Below the pieces are notes generated by a model, which was not told where the DNA came from, made no database searches, and saw only the letters and a program-made list of their open reading frames with translations. DNA of 64,000 bases from Natranaeroarchaeum aerophilus (GTDB lineage Archaea > Halobacteriota > Halobacteria > Halobacteriales > Natronoarchaeaceae), in contig NZ_JAKRVY010000007.1 in NCBI RefSeq assembly GCF_023638055.1, forward strand, positions 124,001 to 188,000, given 5' to 3'. The position numbers and the translations under genes were made by a program. This document shows, one piece after another, positions 45,429 to 54,266 of this stretch (the stretch's first letter is position 1; each line of letters opens with the position of its first letter).

Positions 45429-46493
45429 TCAGTCGTCGGCTTCCGCCGTGGCAACCTGACGGTCAGTCTCCGCGGCTGCCCGACTCTCCAGCCACGCTTC
45501 GGTGTCCAGCGCGGCCATACTGCCGGTGCCAGCCGCAGTGATTGCCTGCCGATAGTTGGGGTCCATTACGTCGCCAGCGGCGAAGACTCCGGGAACGCCC
45601 GTCTCGGTCGTCATGCCGCCGGTCGTCTCGATATACCCGTCCTCGTCGAGGGAGATGGGCGTATCCGCGAGAAATGCTGTATTGGGAACATGGCCGACAC
45701 CGTAGAAGATCCCACCGACATCGACGCGATCGACGTCGACATCGGCTGCTGGATCTACGGGATCGCCGGCTGCTGCACGCTCGCCGGCGTTGTCGTCGAG
45801 TTTCTCCCTCGGATGCCCGTCCGGGTGACTGACGAGCGTCGCGCCGGTGACGCCGGTCTCCTCCGACCCGTGGATCGCGAGCAGTTCGGCGTTCCACCGG
45901 AACCCGATTTTCTCGTGCTCGCGGGCACGCCGGGCCATGATGTCCGAGGCCCGAAGTTCGTCTCGCCGGTGGACGATCGTGACGCTGTCGGCGAACTTCG
46001 CGAGGAAGAGCGCTTCTTCCATCGCACTGTCGCCGCCGCCGATCACGAGTACGTCGTCGCCACGGTGGAACGCGCCGTCACAGGTCGCACACGTCGAGAG
46101 GCCATAGCCCATCAGATCGTCCTCGTTTGCCGCGCCGACCCAGCGGGCGCTCGCACCGGTGGCCACAATCAGTGCGTGGGTTCGGAGGGACTCGCCATTC
46201 GAGAGCTGGAGCTCCATCGGTTCGCCCTCGACCGACGCCGCCTCGACGGTCCCGTGTTCGAAGGTCGCGCCGAAGCGCTTGGCCTGCTCTTTGCCGTGCT
46301 GGATCAGCTCCATTCCGCCCACGCCGTCGGGGAAGCCGAGGTAGTTCTCGACGTCAGTCGTCAGCGTTAGCTGCCCGCCGGGTTCGGGGCCTTCCAGTAC
46401 GAGCGGTTCCAGATCCGCACGAGCAGTGTAGACCGCCGCCGAAAGGCCAGCGATCCCGGATCCGACGATGACGACCTCGTGAGGCTTGCTCAT
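45429..46493 (-). CDS. trxB: Thioredoxin reductase (flavoprotein)
   Basis: This 354-aa FAD enzyme reduces thioredoxin with NAD(P)H. It has VGSGIAGLSAAVYTARADL (FAD site, residues 10-28), redox CATC at residues 135-138, and the NAD(P)-binding IGGGDSAMEEA. An acidic insert near 225-255 (LDDNAGERAAAGDPVDPAADVDVD) is a haloarchaeal addition. The start at 46493 overlaps the trxA stop by 4 nt, so trxA and trxB form one operon. The longer frame to 46721 is a shadow. Confidence 0.94.
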   Translation of the reverse strand: MSKPHEVVIVGSGIAGLSAAVYTARADLEPLVLEGPEPGGQLTLTTDVENYLGFPDGVGGMELIQHGKEQAKRFGATFEHGTVEAASVEGEPMELQLSNGESLRTHALIVATGASARWVGAANEDDLMGYGLSTCATCDGAFHRGDDVLVIGGGDSAMEEALFLAKFADSVTIVHRRDELRASDIMARRAREHEKIGFRWNAELLAIHGSEETGVTGATLVSHPDGHPREKLDDNAGERAAAGDPVDPAADVDVDRVDVGGIFYGVGHVPNTAFLADTPISLDEDGYIETTGGMTTETGVPGVFAAGDVMDPNYRQAITAAGTGSMAALDTEAWLESRAAAETDRQVATAEADD

Positions 46494-46852
46494 TCGTCGG
46501 TGTACTGGCTGACCAGATTGAACAGCTGCTCCTCCGAGAGCATTCCGACGTGCTGGTCGACCTGCTCGCCGCCAGCGAACAGGACGGTCGTCGGCACGCC
46601 ACGAACGCCGTAGGCGCTGGCCAGTTGCTGGAGGGCGTCGACATCGACCTTTGCGACAGTCGCGTCGGACTCCTCTGCGAGTGTTTCGATTCCCGGCTCC
46701 ATCATCTGACACGGACCACACCAGTCCGCGTAAAAATCGACGAGGACGACGTCCTGGTCCGCCACAAGCTCATCGAGATGGTCCGCGCTTTCGATCTGTA
46801 CCGGTTCGGTGGGTGCTGTGCCATCCGTCCCGCGTTGCGTATCTGTTGCCAT
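46490..46852 (-). CDS. trxA: Thioredoxin
   Basis: This 120-aa thioredoxin has the WCGPC active site (Cys45 and Cys48), preceded by VVLVDFYADWCGPC and followed by the cis-Pro VRGVPTTVLFAGG. It reduces protein disulfides and couples to the overlapping TrxB. ATG 46852 is used; seven more residues are possible from upstream. A motif at 46885-46905 shared with other thiol-gene promoters lies just before the TATA-like CACTTATG, about 28 nt from the ATG. Confidence 0.95.
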   Translation of the reverse strand: MATDTQRGTDGTAPTEPVQIESADHLDELVADQDVVLVDFYADWCGPCQMMEPGIETLAEESDATVAKVDVDALQQLASAYGVRGVPTTVLFAGGEQVDQHVGMLSEEQLFNLVSQYTDE

Positions 46853-46884
46853 CACCAGTAGATAGGGGGCCACGCCGCATAAGT

Positions 46885-46905
46885 GTTTTGCAAAAATTGC
46901 ACAAT
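46885..46905 (-). promoter_or_regulatory. ATTGT-N10-CAAAAC element at trxAB
   Basis: Read on the minus strand: ATTGT, ten bases (GCAATTTTTG), CAAAAC, then CTTAT two bases on (CACTTATG). It contains the perfect palindrome TGCAA-AAA-TTGCA (46889-46901). Same layout as the elements at 48598, 51847, 53794 and 56537. Confidence 0.65.
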
Positions 46906-46930
46906 ACTACCAAACGAGTCGGCTGGGGAT

Positions 46931-48157
46931 TCAGTCGGAGACTGCGTGGGGGATACCGAGGTACGCCTCCGCGGTCGCGGAGAGGGCCGAGACCGTCGTG
47001 AACTCGTCGCAGGCGTGGGCGGTGTCGGTAGCGACGGCAAACTCCACGGTTGGAATCCCGGCCTCTCGGAGTCGTTTTGCGTCGCCGCCGCCGGTCGCGC
47101 TACGCCGATAGACGCGATCGTCTAGCACCGATTCTGCGACATCCCCGACTGCCCCGACGAGCGGACTCTCCAGTGGCTCGTAACTCCCGATACTCCAGGA
47201 GACATCTGCGACCGTCACGTCCTCGTGTTCGTCGATCCAGTCGTGGATCTCGTCGAGAAGCTCCGGCGTCCGGACGCCCGCAGTGAGCCGCACGTCGAGT
47301 CCTGCGCTCGCGGCCCGCGGAACGCTGTTTATTGCCTTGCCTCCGTCAATTGTTCCGAGATTGACGGTGGGGGATTCGAACAGCCGACTGGCCGCCTCGT
47401 ATCCCATCGAGTCGGCATAGTACTCGACCGACTCGGCGACGATCGTCTCGATATCCGGTGGCACCGTCAGTTCTCGGTTCGCGAGTCGCTCCCTGAGATC
47501 CGTGATCGCCATCCAGAGTCGATCAATCGCGTTCTGCCCACGCATCGGCCGGGAGCCGTGTGCCGCCTCCCCGACCGATTCGAGCGTCAGCCAGATGCTC
47601 CCTCGGTCGGCGACGATAATCGACGCCGGGCCGCCGGTACAGGTCGGCTCGCCGATCACGCAGCCGTCCGTGTCCAGACGATCATCGTCGAGCAGCGCCT
47701 TCACGCCGGCGTCGCCCGCGACCTCTTCATCACTGACGAAGGCGAACTCCAGTGTTACTGGTGGCTGCCGGTCCCGGTGGGCGTAGTACCGTGCCACCTC
47801 GATCATCGCTGCGACCGCGCCTTTCATATCCGTCGTGCCGCGACCGTAAACCCGCTCGTCGACCTGCTCGCCGAGCGGATCGAACGACCAGCCGTCGGGA
47901 TCGTACGGAACAGTATCAAGATGGCCGCTGTAGAGAAGACGCTGGTCGGTAGCTCCTGGCACTGTCGCAAGAAGGTTCGGTTTTCGGTCCTCGACAGCGA
48001 ACCGTTCGGTCTCGATCCCCACCTCTCGTAACGCCGTGTCGATCCAGTCGACGATCTCGCGGGTATGACCCGGCGGATTAGTGGTATCGTGCGCGACAAG
48101 CTCCAGCGTTGTCGCTACGAGCCGTTCGGGAGGAATCGACTCGTCCGACCCGATCAC
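46931..48157 (-). CDS. M20-family peptidase (ArgE/DapE/ACY1-like)
   Basis: This 408-aa dinuclear zinc hydrolase has YSGHLDTVPYD (metal His/Asp), GRGTTDMKGAVAAMI (bridging Asp), FAFVSDEEVAGDAG (catalytic and metal Glu), VIGEPT and EAAHGSRPMRGQNAID for the dimer domain. It cleaves an N-acyl amino acid or dipeptide; ArgE, DapE and carboxypeptidase G2 alternatives cannot be separated. Its start overlaps the upstream HTH regulator stop by 4 nt, so it shares that gene's promoter and control. Confidence 0.87.
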   Translation of the reverse strand: MIGSDESIPPERLVATTLELVAHDTTNPPGHTREIVDWIDTALREVGIETERFAVEDRKPNLLATVPGATDQRLLYSGHLDTVPYDPDGWSFDPLGEQVDERVYGRGTTDMKGAVAAMIEVARYYAHRDRQPPVTLEFAFVSDEEVAGDAGVKALLDDDRLDTDGCVIGEPTCTGGPASIIVADRGSIWLTLESVGEAAHGSRPMRGQNAIDRLWMAITDLRERLANRELTVPPDIETIVAESVEYYADSMGYEAASRLFESPTVNLGTIDGGKAINSVPRAASAGLDVRLTAGVRTPELLDEIHDWIDEHEDVTVADVSWSIGSYEPLESPLVGAVGDVAESVLDDRVYRRSATGGGDAKRLREAGIPTVEFAVATDTAHACDEFTTVSALSATAEAYLGIPHAVSD

Positions 48158-48567
48158 GATGGGCTTTCGCTCGTCGCGACGGGCTCCTCGACGGCGTGTT
48201 CGTACTTGTCCTCGAACTCCTGGATGAGCTGACCCATCTTTGCGTACCAGTCGTTGAGCATCCGCTGCATATCGTCGGCGATCTGCTCGGGATCAGTCGG
48301 ATAGTAGACGTGATAGTAGCCGCCGTCCTCGTAGTTGACCTGTTCTTTCTGAATGAAACCGCTTTTGAGCAGGCGCTGGATCGCCCGGTAGGCCGTCGAG
48401 CGCTCCCGGTCGACCTGCTCGCCAACCTCGTCGATCGTCAGCGGTTCCTCGCTCTCTACGAGTACCCTGTAACACTCCTTGTCCAGCTGTTTGAGGCCGT
48501 GAATACACTCCAGTAGCCCTTCACACGCCATGTCCCGCTGGAGCTGTTCCGCCATCGAGTTAGCCAT
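48154..48567 (-). CDS. Small winged-HTH regulator with three N-terminal cysteines
   Basis: This 137-aa protein has Cys15, Cys21, His23 and Cys32 in an N-terminal helix (ACEGLLECIHGLKQLDKECY, 14-33). A TrmB/MarR-like winged HTH follows (SEEPLTIDEVGEQVDRERSTAYRAIQRLLKSGFIQKEQV), then an acidic helical C-terminus. The cysteines could bind metal or form a redox disulfide. ATG 48567 fits a TATA-like CTTTTAT about 21 nt upstream. Its promoter has the ATTGT-N10-CAAAAC element shared with thiol genes, so autoregulation and control of that regulon is the leading hypothesis. Confidence 0.8.
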   Translation of the reverse strand: MANSMAEQLQRDMACEGLLECIHGLKQLDKECYRVLVESEEPLTIDEVGEQVDRERSTAYRAIQRLLKSGFIQKEQVNYEDGGYYHVYYPTDPEQIADDMQRMLNDWYAKMGQLIQEFEDKYEHAVEEPVATSESPS

Positions 48568-48597
48568 ATCGGGTACAAGGATCTGCACCGATAAAAG

Positions 48598-48618
48598 GTT
48601 TTGTGAATATTGTACAAT
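48598..48618 (-). promoter_or_regulatory. ATTGT-N10-CAAAAC element at the HTH regulator gene
   Basis: On the minus strand: ATTGT, ten bases (ACAATATTCA), CAAAAC, then CTTTTAT directly. It begins with the 10-bp palindrome ATTGTACAAT (48609-48618) and is the closest match to the trxA element, agreeing at 17 of 21 positions. Confidence 0.65.
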
Positions 48619-48653
48619 GCCGTTGAGCGGCCCGAAGCGGCTGGGATGGTCCC

Positions 48654-50510
48654 TCAATCGTGCGGGTGGAACCGCTTGACTGCACGGTCTACTGCGTCGA
48701 CCTGCCCGATAAAGGTGATCCGATCGCCTTCAGCGAGTGTGTGATCGCCGGTCGGGACTTCCGTTTTGCCGTTCGAGTGGGTCAACAGTCCGACAATACA
48801 GCCGTCAGGGATCTCCGCGTTGAGTTCGGCAATCGTCTTCCCAACGAGCCCTTCGGCAGTAACTTCGATCTCCTGAACGTCACCGGTCCGGCCGATCTCG
48901 TTCATCCACGAGGAAAGCGACGGGCGTTCGAGCACGTTTTCCAGCGACCACGCGGTCGCCATCGAAAGGTCGATCGCACGCACGCCCAGCGACTCGAAGG
49001 CGTCGACGTTACTGGGCTGGTTGACTCGCGAGGCGATCTTTTCGACGTTGAAGGTCGTTCTGGCGAGCTGGCAGGCGAGAAGATTCACGTCGTCGTCGGG
49101 CGTTGCGGCAACCACGGTCTTCGCCCGGTCGATCTCCGCCCGCTCGAGTACGTCGGCGTCGGTGCCGTCACCCTCGATCGTCCGGAAACCTCGCTCCCGG
49201 GACCGTTCGACGGCGTCGGAATCCTCGTCGATGATCAGTACGTTCTCTCCGTCCTGTTCGAGCCGTTCTGCGAGGGACAGGCCGACCCGTCCCGCGCCGA
49301 TGATGATGGTGCGCATTGGTGATACCTCGAGGTAGTCCGCGATCTGTCGTGCGATGCCAGCCTGCAGGATGACCGTGGCGAAGATGATCAGGAAGACGGT
49401 CCCGGCGAGCAGTTGGGCTTCTTGCGGTCGCCCCAGTGTCTGGAGTTCGACGGCAAAGAGCGTCGCAACACTCGCGGGGATGATACCGCGCGGGCCGACC
49501 GCGCTCAGAAAGAGCCGCTCGTTGCGGGTGAACCGTTCGTTCGTCGTCGAGAGGTAGATCACGGCAGGGCGCAGCACGAGCGTGACTGCGATGACGACGG
49601 CGACGCCAGCAACGCCGAGAGCGAGAATGTCACCGAAGTCGATCAGCGCTGCCAGCGCCACGAAGACAAAGGAGAGGACGACAACCGAGAGATCATCGAG
49701 AAAGTCGATCACTTCCTCGTGGTGTGGCAGGTCGACGTTACCGAGCACGAACCCGGCCATCGCCGCCGCGCCGATCCCCGTCTCGGTTGCGATCGTCTCC
49801 GCACCGCCGTACGCGAGGAGGATTCCGGCAAGCACGATCAGGCGCGAGTGTAGCGCTGCATTGCTCGGGGTGACGTTGCTTCGAGAGAGCACCCACCAGA
49901 TGCCCCCCGCAACGAGTGCACCGGTGGCGAACCCAACCGCTACCCTGAACGCGAACTCCCCGACGAACTGGAGTCCGCCACCGTCGCCCGCGATCAACAC
50001 CTCGAAGACGACCACGACGAGGATCGCCGCAGTGACATCGTTGATGACACCCTCGCCTTCCAGAAGCGCACCGACGTGATCCCGAACAGTGACAACGTTC
50101 AGGATCGGGCCGATCACCGTCGGGCCAGTGGCGATCAGGAGTGCCCCGACGAGCAGTCCGACTTCGATGCTCGTGTTCAGAAAGACGATGACGGCCGCCG
50201 CAGTACCGAGCCACGTAATCGCTGCACCGATTGTGACGACCCGAAACAGCGCGTCGGGCGCTTCCCGGAGTTTGTCGATGTTGAGGTGGTATCCTCCCTC
50301 GAAGAGGATAATCGCGACGCTGACGCCGACCATCGTTGTGAGCCCACCGCCGAACGTTTCCCGGGAGACAACCCCAAGGAACTCGGGGCCGATGAGGACG
50401 CCCGCCAGGATCAGAAACAGGACGCTCGGGAGTCGGAGTCTGTCAGCCAGCACGCGGGAAGCGACGCCGAGTGCCAGGACGATGGCGACGACGCCGACGA
50501 GACTACTCAT
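48654..50510 (-). CDS. CPA-type cation:proton antiporter with TrkA domains
   Basis: This 618-aa protein has an N-terminal Na+/H+ exchanger domain with 12 or so helices (residues 1-390; VGALLIATGPTVIGPIL and LSAVGPRGIIPASVATL are typical of NhaP). A TrkA-N domain follows (MRTIIIGAGRVGLSLAERL, about 397-510; NAD site GAGRVG), then a TrkA-C domain (EIEVTAEGLVGKTIAELNAEIPDGCIVG). It exchanges Na+ or K+ for H+ under nucleotide control. It lies among thiol genes but has no shared promoter element that I could see. Confidence 0.9.
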   Translation of the reverse strand: MSSLVGVVAIVLALGVASRVLADRLRLPSVLFLILAGVLIGPEFLGVVSRETFGGGLTTMVGVSVAIILFEGGYHLNIDKLREAPDALFRVVTIGAAITWLGTAAAVIVFLNTSIEVGLLVGALLIATGPTVIGPILNVVTVRDHVGALLEGEGVINDVTAAILVVVVFEVLIAGDGGGLQFVGEFAFRVAVGFATGALVAGGIWWVLSRSNVTPSNAALHSRLIVLAGILLAYGGAETIATETGIGAAAMAGFVLGNVDLPHHEEVIDFLDDLSVVVLSFVFVALAALIDFGDILALGVAGVAVVIAVTLVLRPAVIYLSTTNERFTRNERLFLSAVGPRGIIPASVATLFAVELQTLGRPQEAQLLAGTVFLIIFATVILQAGIARQIADYLEVSPMRTIIIGAGRVGLSLAERLEQDGENVLIIDEDSDAVERSRERGFRTIEGDGTDADVLERAEIDRAKTVVAATPDDDVNLLACQLARTTFNVEKIASRVNQPSNVDAFESLGVRAIDLSMATAWSLENVLERPSLSSWMNEIGRTGDVQEIEVTAEGLVGKTIAELNAEIPDGCIVGLLTHSNGKTEVPTGDHTLAEGDRITFIGQVDAVDRAVKRFHPHD

Positions 50511-50597
50511 ACTCGGCCACCGCCCGCCTCGATCGTCCAGTAGTGGGCTCTGGTATTTCTGGCCGTGTCACCTCTGGAATTGAGGAATCGAACGTCT

Positions 50598-51620
50598 TCA
50601 ATCATTTCCTCCCGGCGACGCGGTTGCCGCAGTACCGTTCTCCCTGACTGCTCGTGCCCCGTAGTAGAGAATCACGGCGGTGACAAAGGCCGAGGAGCCG
50701 ACGAGCAGGACGAAGCTAATGGTATCGAGGATCGGCATGGCGAGCCAGTTCGCGAGCTCACCGAACGCCACGGCGATGCTCGCCAGCAACAGCATGATGC
50801 CGAAGTAGATCGTCACGTCCGCCTCATCGACGTACGCGGTCGAGGCCGACCCGATTCGTGCGCCGAGCGCGCTGCCAGCGAGCAACGCGGTGACCACGCC
50901 GAGGTCGACGACGCCGTCGAGCCCGTAGGAAAAGGCCCCGACTGCCCCGGACATCAGCGCGCCAAAGAGGCTCGTCCCCACGGCGGCGGCCAGCGGGACG
51001 CCGATCAGGTAGTAGATTGCAGGCATCCGAATGAACCCGCCACCGACACCGAGAAAGCCGGAGACGACGCCGACGCCGCCACCGACGCCCGAGATTGTCC
51101 ACAGCGAGGCCTTGCTTCCGTCCGTGAGCGTCACCATCGGTGGGATGTTGTACGACTTGATCCGTTTGGCGATCTCGGGGATGTCGTCCGGGTCAGCCTC
51201 TTTTCCGTCCTCATCGGCGTCCTGATTGAGTGCGCTCCGGACGAACAACAGCCCGATCGCCGCGAGCAACAGGACGTAGACGGTGCCAACGACTAGCTCC
51301 GCCTGCCCGAGCGCATCCAGCGCCAGCACACCGTACTTGCCAACCTCGATCCCGACGGCGATACCGACGAACATCAGCGCGCCGAGCTTGTAGTCCACCG
51401 ATCCCACGTCGTGGTGTTTCATGGTCGCGATCACGGCTGTCCCGAAGACAAAGGCCATCGAACTGCCGATCGCGACGGGGGCGGGGTAGCCGAGGATCAA
51501 CAGCGCCGGCGTTACCAGAAAGGACCCACCCATCCCGAAGAAGCCGAAAAAGACCCCGACCATGAAGCCGAAGCCGACAAACAGCACGAGCAGGTCGAGA
51601 CCGAGTCCGAGTACCTCCAT
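50598..51620 (-). CDS. Sulfite exporter TauE/SafE-family protein
   Basis: This 340-aa membrane protein has eight or so helices in two repeats. GMGGSFLVTPALLILGYPAPVAIGSSMAFVFGT marks the first half and GFLGVGGGFIRMPAIYYLIGVPLAAAVGTSLFGAL the second. An acidic cytoplasmic loop of about 45 residues (NQDADEDGKEADPDDIPEIAKRIKS) separates them. TauE/SafE proteins move sulfite, sulfoacetate or other sulfur anions. It is co-transcribed with a 50-aa protein whose stop lies 3 nt from its start, within the sulfur cluster. Confidence 0.88.
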   Translation of the reverse strand: MEVLGLGLDLLVLFVGFGFMVGVFFGFFGMGGSFLVTPALLILGYPAPVAIGSSMAFVFGTAVIATMKHHDVGSVDYKLGALMFVGIAVGIEVGKYGVLALDALGQAELVVGTVYVLLLAAIGLLFVRSALNQDADEDGKEADPDDIPEIAKRIKSYNIPPMVTLTDGSKASLWTISGVGGGVGVVSGFLGVGGGFIRMPAIYYLIGVPLAAAVGTSLFGALMSGAVGAFSYGLDGVVDLGVVTALLAGSALGARIGSASTAYVDEADVTIYFGIMLLLASIAVAFGELANWLAMPILDTISFVLLVGSSAFVTAVILYYGARAVRENGTAATASPGGND

Positions 51621-51623
51621 AGC

Positions 51624-51776
51624 TCAGGCTTGCTCAATCCTGTTGATCACGGAGGGAGCGACGGTATCTTCGAGTGCGCCGTAGCCGACGTAAAACACGA
51701 CGGCCTCGACCAACACGACGCCGACGAGGATCGCCGCCTGCACGTACCCAGGGAGTGCGAGTGCTTCGATCATTGC
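51624..51776 (-). CDS. 50-aa single-helix protein paired with TauE (DUF7512-like)
   Basis: This 50-aa protein has one transmembrane helix (about residues 10-32, VQAAILVGVVLVEAVVFYVGYGA) and a C-terminal amphipathic helix APSVINRIEQA. I associate it, from memory, with the haloarchaeal DUF7512 micro-protein that precedes TauE genes. ATG 51776 is chosen; the frame extends to 51866 but that would overlap the regulatory element. It could be a subunit or regulator of the exporter. Confidence 0.65.
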   Translation of the reverse strand, partial: AMIEALALPGYVQAAILVGVVLVEAVVFYVGYGALEDTVAPSVINRIEQA

Positions 51777-51846
51777 GTCCACCTCTGTGTTTCGCGTGTC
51801 CAGGTCATTGTCTTCAATACCCTCTACTCGGAGGGAGTGTATAACG

Positions 51847-51867
51847 CTTGTGGGACGACCATACAAT
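51847..51867 (-). promoter_or_regulatory. ATTGT-N10-CACAAG element at the TauE operon
   Basis: On the minus strand: ATTGT, ten bases (ATGGTCGTCC), CACAAG, then CGTTATAC as TATA. The first half ATTGTATGGT resembles ATTGTGTGGT at the rhodanese-MBL promoter. Weakest of the set in its second half (4 of 6). Confidence 0.5.
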
Positions 51868-52101
51868 ATTACAACAGTCTATCTAACGCCTAACCAACGC
51901 ATATATTTCTATAACTTATCCAGATATAGGAGGGGAACGCCCCGCTGCAGCCCACCGCTGACTCGCTCTTGTCCGACAGACGCACAAAAACCACAGTGTG
52001 CAGTAGTAACACCCCACACAGGCCGACCGTTCGGTTCGACACGGTAGCATTGATAATGGACAAACCAAACAATATTATACGGTCCCGACGTAAGACCGGA
52101 T

Positions 52102-52947
52102 ATGAAAGCGGTACTTGCGACGGACCTCTCGGCGGCGAGCGAGGCCACGATCGAGAGCGAGACCTGCCTGAACTGCCTCGGTCGGATCGGCGTCGAGGAG
52201 ATCCATCTCGTCACCGTCATTCCCGCGAACGTCCACGCCGGGATGCCCGGCATCGACTTCGAGAAGCGACGGAAACGGGGCCTGAATCGGTATCGCGACG
52301 TGATCGAGGCGGCCGGACTGGATGTCGAGACCCACGTCGTGCGGGGGACGCCACACCGGCGGATCAACGGTGTCGCCGAGACGGTCGGAGCGGGACTGAC
52401 CATCATCGGGTCCCGGGGGAAAAGCCCACTGGAGAACCGGGTGATCGGGTCGACGGCCCGCAACCTCGCCCGGACGACGGTCGTTCCGCTGGTCGTCAAC
52501 CGGATCGAACGTGCCGCGGACGACCCCGAGGTGCTTCGGGAACATCTCTTCCAGCGCATGCTGTTTGCGACTGACTTTTCGGCGAACGCCGAGCGTGCCT
52601 TCGAGTCGTTTTCGTATCTTCGCCACGCGACCCAGGAGGCGACGCTCGTCCACGTCGGGACGCCGAAAGATCCGGGTCTCGGTGAGGGCGAGGATCCGGA
52701 AGTGGAACTCGACGCGCTCGCCGCCCGCCTCGAGGACTGGGGGATCGAGACCGAGACGGACGTCAGACAGGGGGACCCGGCCGACGAGATCCTCGCCGCC
52801 GAGGCGGAGTTCCGACCGACGACGATCCTGCTCGGCTCGCGGGGTCACAGCCGCCTGCGCCGCCTGCTGCTCGGGAACGTCTCCGAGGATCTGGTCGCGC
52901 GCGCCGACGGGAACGTGATGCTCGTGCCGCCGGAACGGACAGCCTGA
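52102..52947 (+). CDS. Tandem universal stress protein (UspA)
   Basis: This 281-aa protein has two Usp domains: residues 1-138 (MKAVLATDLSAASEATIES...TIIGSRGKSPLENRVIGSTARNLARTTVVPLVV) and 150-281 (RMLFATDFSANAERAFES...ILLGSRGHSRLRRLLLGNVSEDLVARADGNVMLV). Both carry the ATP-binding GxRGxS loop. The role is stress response, detail unknown. TATA-like AATATTATAC lies about 27 nt before the ATG, suggesting a leaderless mRNA. A weak version of the thiol-promoter element lies further upstream. Confidence 0.9.
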   Translation: MKAVLATDLSAASEATIESETCLNCLGRIGVEEIHLVTVIPANVHAGMPGIDFEKRRKRGLNRYRDVIEAAGLDVETHVVRGTPHRRINGVAETVGAGLTIIGSRGKSPLENRVIGSTARNLARTTVVPLVVNRIERAADDPEVLREHLFQRMLFATDFSANAERAFESFSYLRHATQEATLVHVGTPKDPGLGEGEDPEVELDALAARLEDWGIETETDVRQGDPADEILAAEAEFRPTTILLGSRGHSRLRRLLLGNVSEDLVARADGNVMLVPPERTA

Positions 52948-53024
52948 TCGGAGCGGTCGCTCCAGTATCGGACTTCCGGCACCCCCTTCCGATTATTACT
53001 CGATTCGTGGTAGCGTCTCACGCT

Positions 53025-53777
53025 ATGTTCGACTTCGAAAACCGGGTAGTCATCGTAACGGGGGCCGGACAGGGAATCGGCGCAGCGACTGCAACGCTGT
53101 TCGGGGAGCAGGGTGCCAACGTCGTGGTCACGGACGTCGTCGAGCAGCGGGAGGCGGTCGGCGAGGCGGTCGAGGACGCAGGTGGGACCGCGCTCGTGCG
53201 CGAACTCGACGTGACCGACTACGAGCAGGCCCAGTCCGTCGTCGAGGACACCGTCGACGAGTTCGACCGGGTCGACGTGCTGGTTAACAACGCGGGGATC
53301 TTCCCGACAGCCGGACTCGACGACATGACGTCCGAGGACTGGCAGCAGGTGATCGATATCAACCTCACAGGGACGTTCAACTGCACGAAGGCTGTCCTAC
53401 CGGTGATGCGTGATCAGGAGTACGGCCGCATCGTCAACATATCCTCGGCCTCCGGCGGCAAGATCGGCTGGTCGGGAGAGCTCTCTCACTACGCCGCCAG
53501 CAAGGGTGGCGTCGTCGGCTTCACCCGAAGCGCCGCGATCGATCTCGGACCCGATGGGATCACGATGAACGCCGTCGTCCCGGGGATGATCGATACCGGC
53601 GCAGCCGAGCAGGTCTCGACTGATGAAGAGATACAGGGGGCAGTGAACATGACACCGGTCGGACGACAGGGCGATCCCGAGGAGCTGGCGGCCGCAATCG
53701 CGTACCTCGCTTCGGAGCCCGCCGCGTTCGTAACCGGTGCCTCGCTCGTCGTCGACGGCGGGATCACACTGGTCTGA
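53025..53777 (+). CDS. Short-chain dehydrogenase/reductase
   Basis: This 250-aa Rossmann oxidoreductase has the cofactor loop TGAGQGIG (12-19), NNAG (about 87-90), the catalytic Ser in NISSASGG, and YAASK (Tyr156, Lys160). Asp following VVVTD at the end of beta-2 suggests NAD(H) preference. It resembles the 3-oxoacyl-ACP reductase/glucose dehydrogenase-like SDR group. Substrate unknown. ATG 53025 was chosen over an upstream start. Confidence 0.9.
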   Translation: MFDFENRVVIVTGAGQGIGAATATLFGEQGANVVVTDVVEQREAVGEAVEDAGGTALVRELDVTDYEQAQSVVEDTVDEFDRVDVLVNNAGIFPTAGLDDMTSEDWQQVIDINLTGTFNCTKAVLPVMRDQEYGRIVNISSASGGKIGWSGELSHYAASKGGVVGFTRSAAIDLGPDGITMNAVVPGMIDTGAAEQVSTDEEIQGAVNMTPVGRQGDPEELAAAIAYLASEPAAFVTGASLVVDGGITLV

Positions 53778-53793
53778 TACGGACATTCTTAGA

Positions 53794-53814
53794 ATTGTGG
53801 AAACTAAACAAGAC
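53794..53814 (+). promoter_or_regulatory. ATTGT-N10-CAAGAC element at osmC
   Basis: On the plus strand: ATTGT, ten bases (GGAAACTAAA), CAAGAC, then TTAAAT immediately after. The TATA lies about 26 nt before the osmC ATG, so the transcript is probably leaderless and the element occupies the TFB/upstream position, as at trxA. Confidence 0.6.
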
Positions 53815-53843
53815 TTAAATCGAGACAGATAGAACATCGAGAT

Positions 53844-54263
53844 ATGTCCGAGAACGTTTCGACGTACGAGATGACTGGCACACGAATGAGCCCCCGACGG
53901 ATGGAGATCGATACTGGCGAGGCCGCGTTCGTCGTCGGCAAGGACGTCAACCCTGTCGAGTACTTCCTCGGTGCGATACTGGGCTGTCTGAACTCGACCG
54001 GTACGATGGTCGCCCGGGACATGGATATCGACATCGAGGAGATGACGGTCCGGATCGACGGCGATGTCGACTACTCGCGCTACCGCGGTGAGGAATCCGA
54101 CGCCCGCCCCGGCCTGCAGGAACTCGACGTGACGTTCGACATCGACGCGGATGCCGACCGGGAGCGCCTGGAGGAATGGCTCGCAGCAGTGAAAGATCGA
54201 TGTCCCGTGACCGACAACGTCGAACACGAGACGCCTCTCACGCTCGACATCGAGCCGGCGTGA
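53844..54263 (+). CDS. OsmC-family thiol peroxidase-like protein
   Basis: This 139-aa OsmC/Ohr-fold protein has both catalytic cysteines: Cys48 in AILGCLNST and Cys120 in DRCPVTDN. It should reduce organic or lipid hydroperoxides using dithiols; alternatively it handles persulfides, as its neighbours are sulfur-transfer genes. It is convergent with the DUF6691 gene, 3 nt apart. Its promoter carries the thiol-gene element. Confidence 0.88.
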   Translation: MSENVSTYEMTGTRMSPRRMEIDTGEAAFVVGKDVNPVEYFLGAILGCLNSTGTMVARDMDIDIEEMTVRIDGDVDYSRYRGEESDARPGLQELDVTFDIDADADRERLEEWLAAVKDRCPVTDNVEHETPLTLDIEPA

Positions 54264-54266
54264 GGA

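Noticed and set aside
45429-46721. Longer TrxB start at 46721
   Set aside because: The added 76 residues are arginine-rich and antisense/out of frame to trxA; ATG 46493 gives the canonical FAD-binding N-terminus.
52040-52075. Possible seventh thiol-type element before the tandem UspA gene (ATTGA, eleven bases, CCAAAC)
   Set aside because: Both half-sites and the spacer deviate; too weak to count with the other six.
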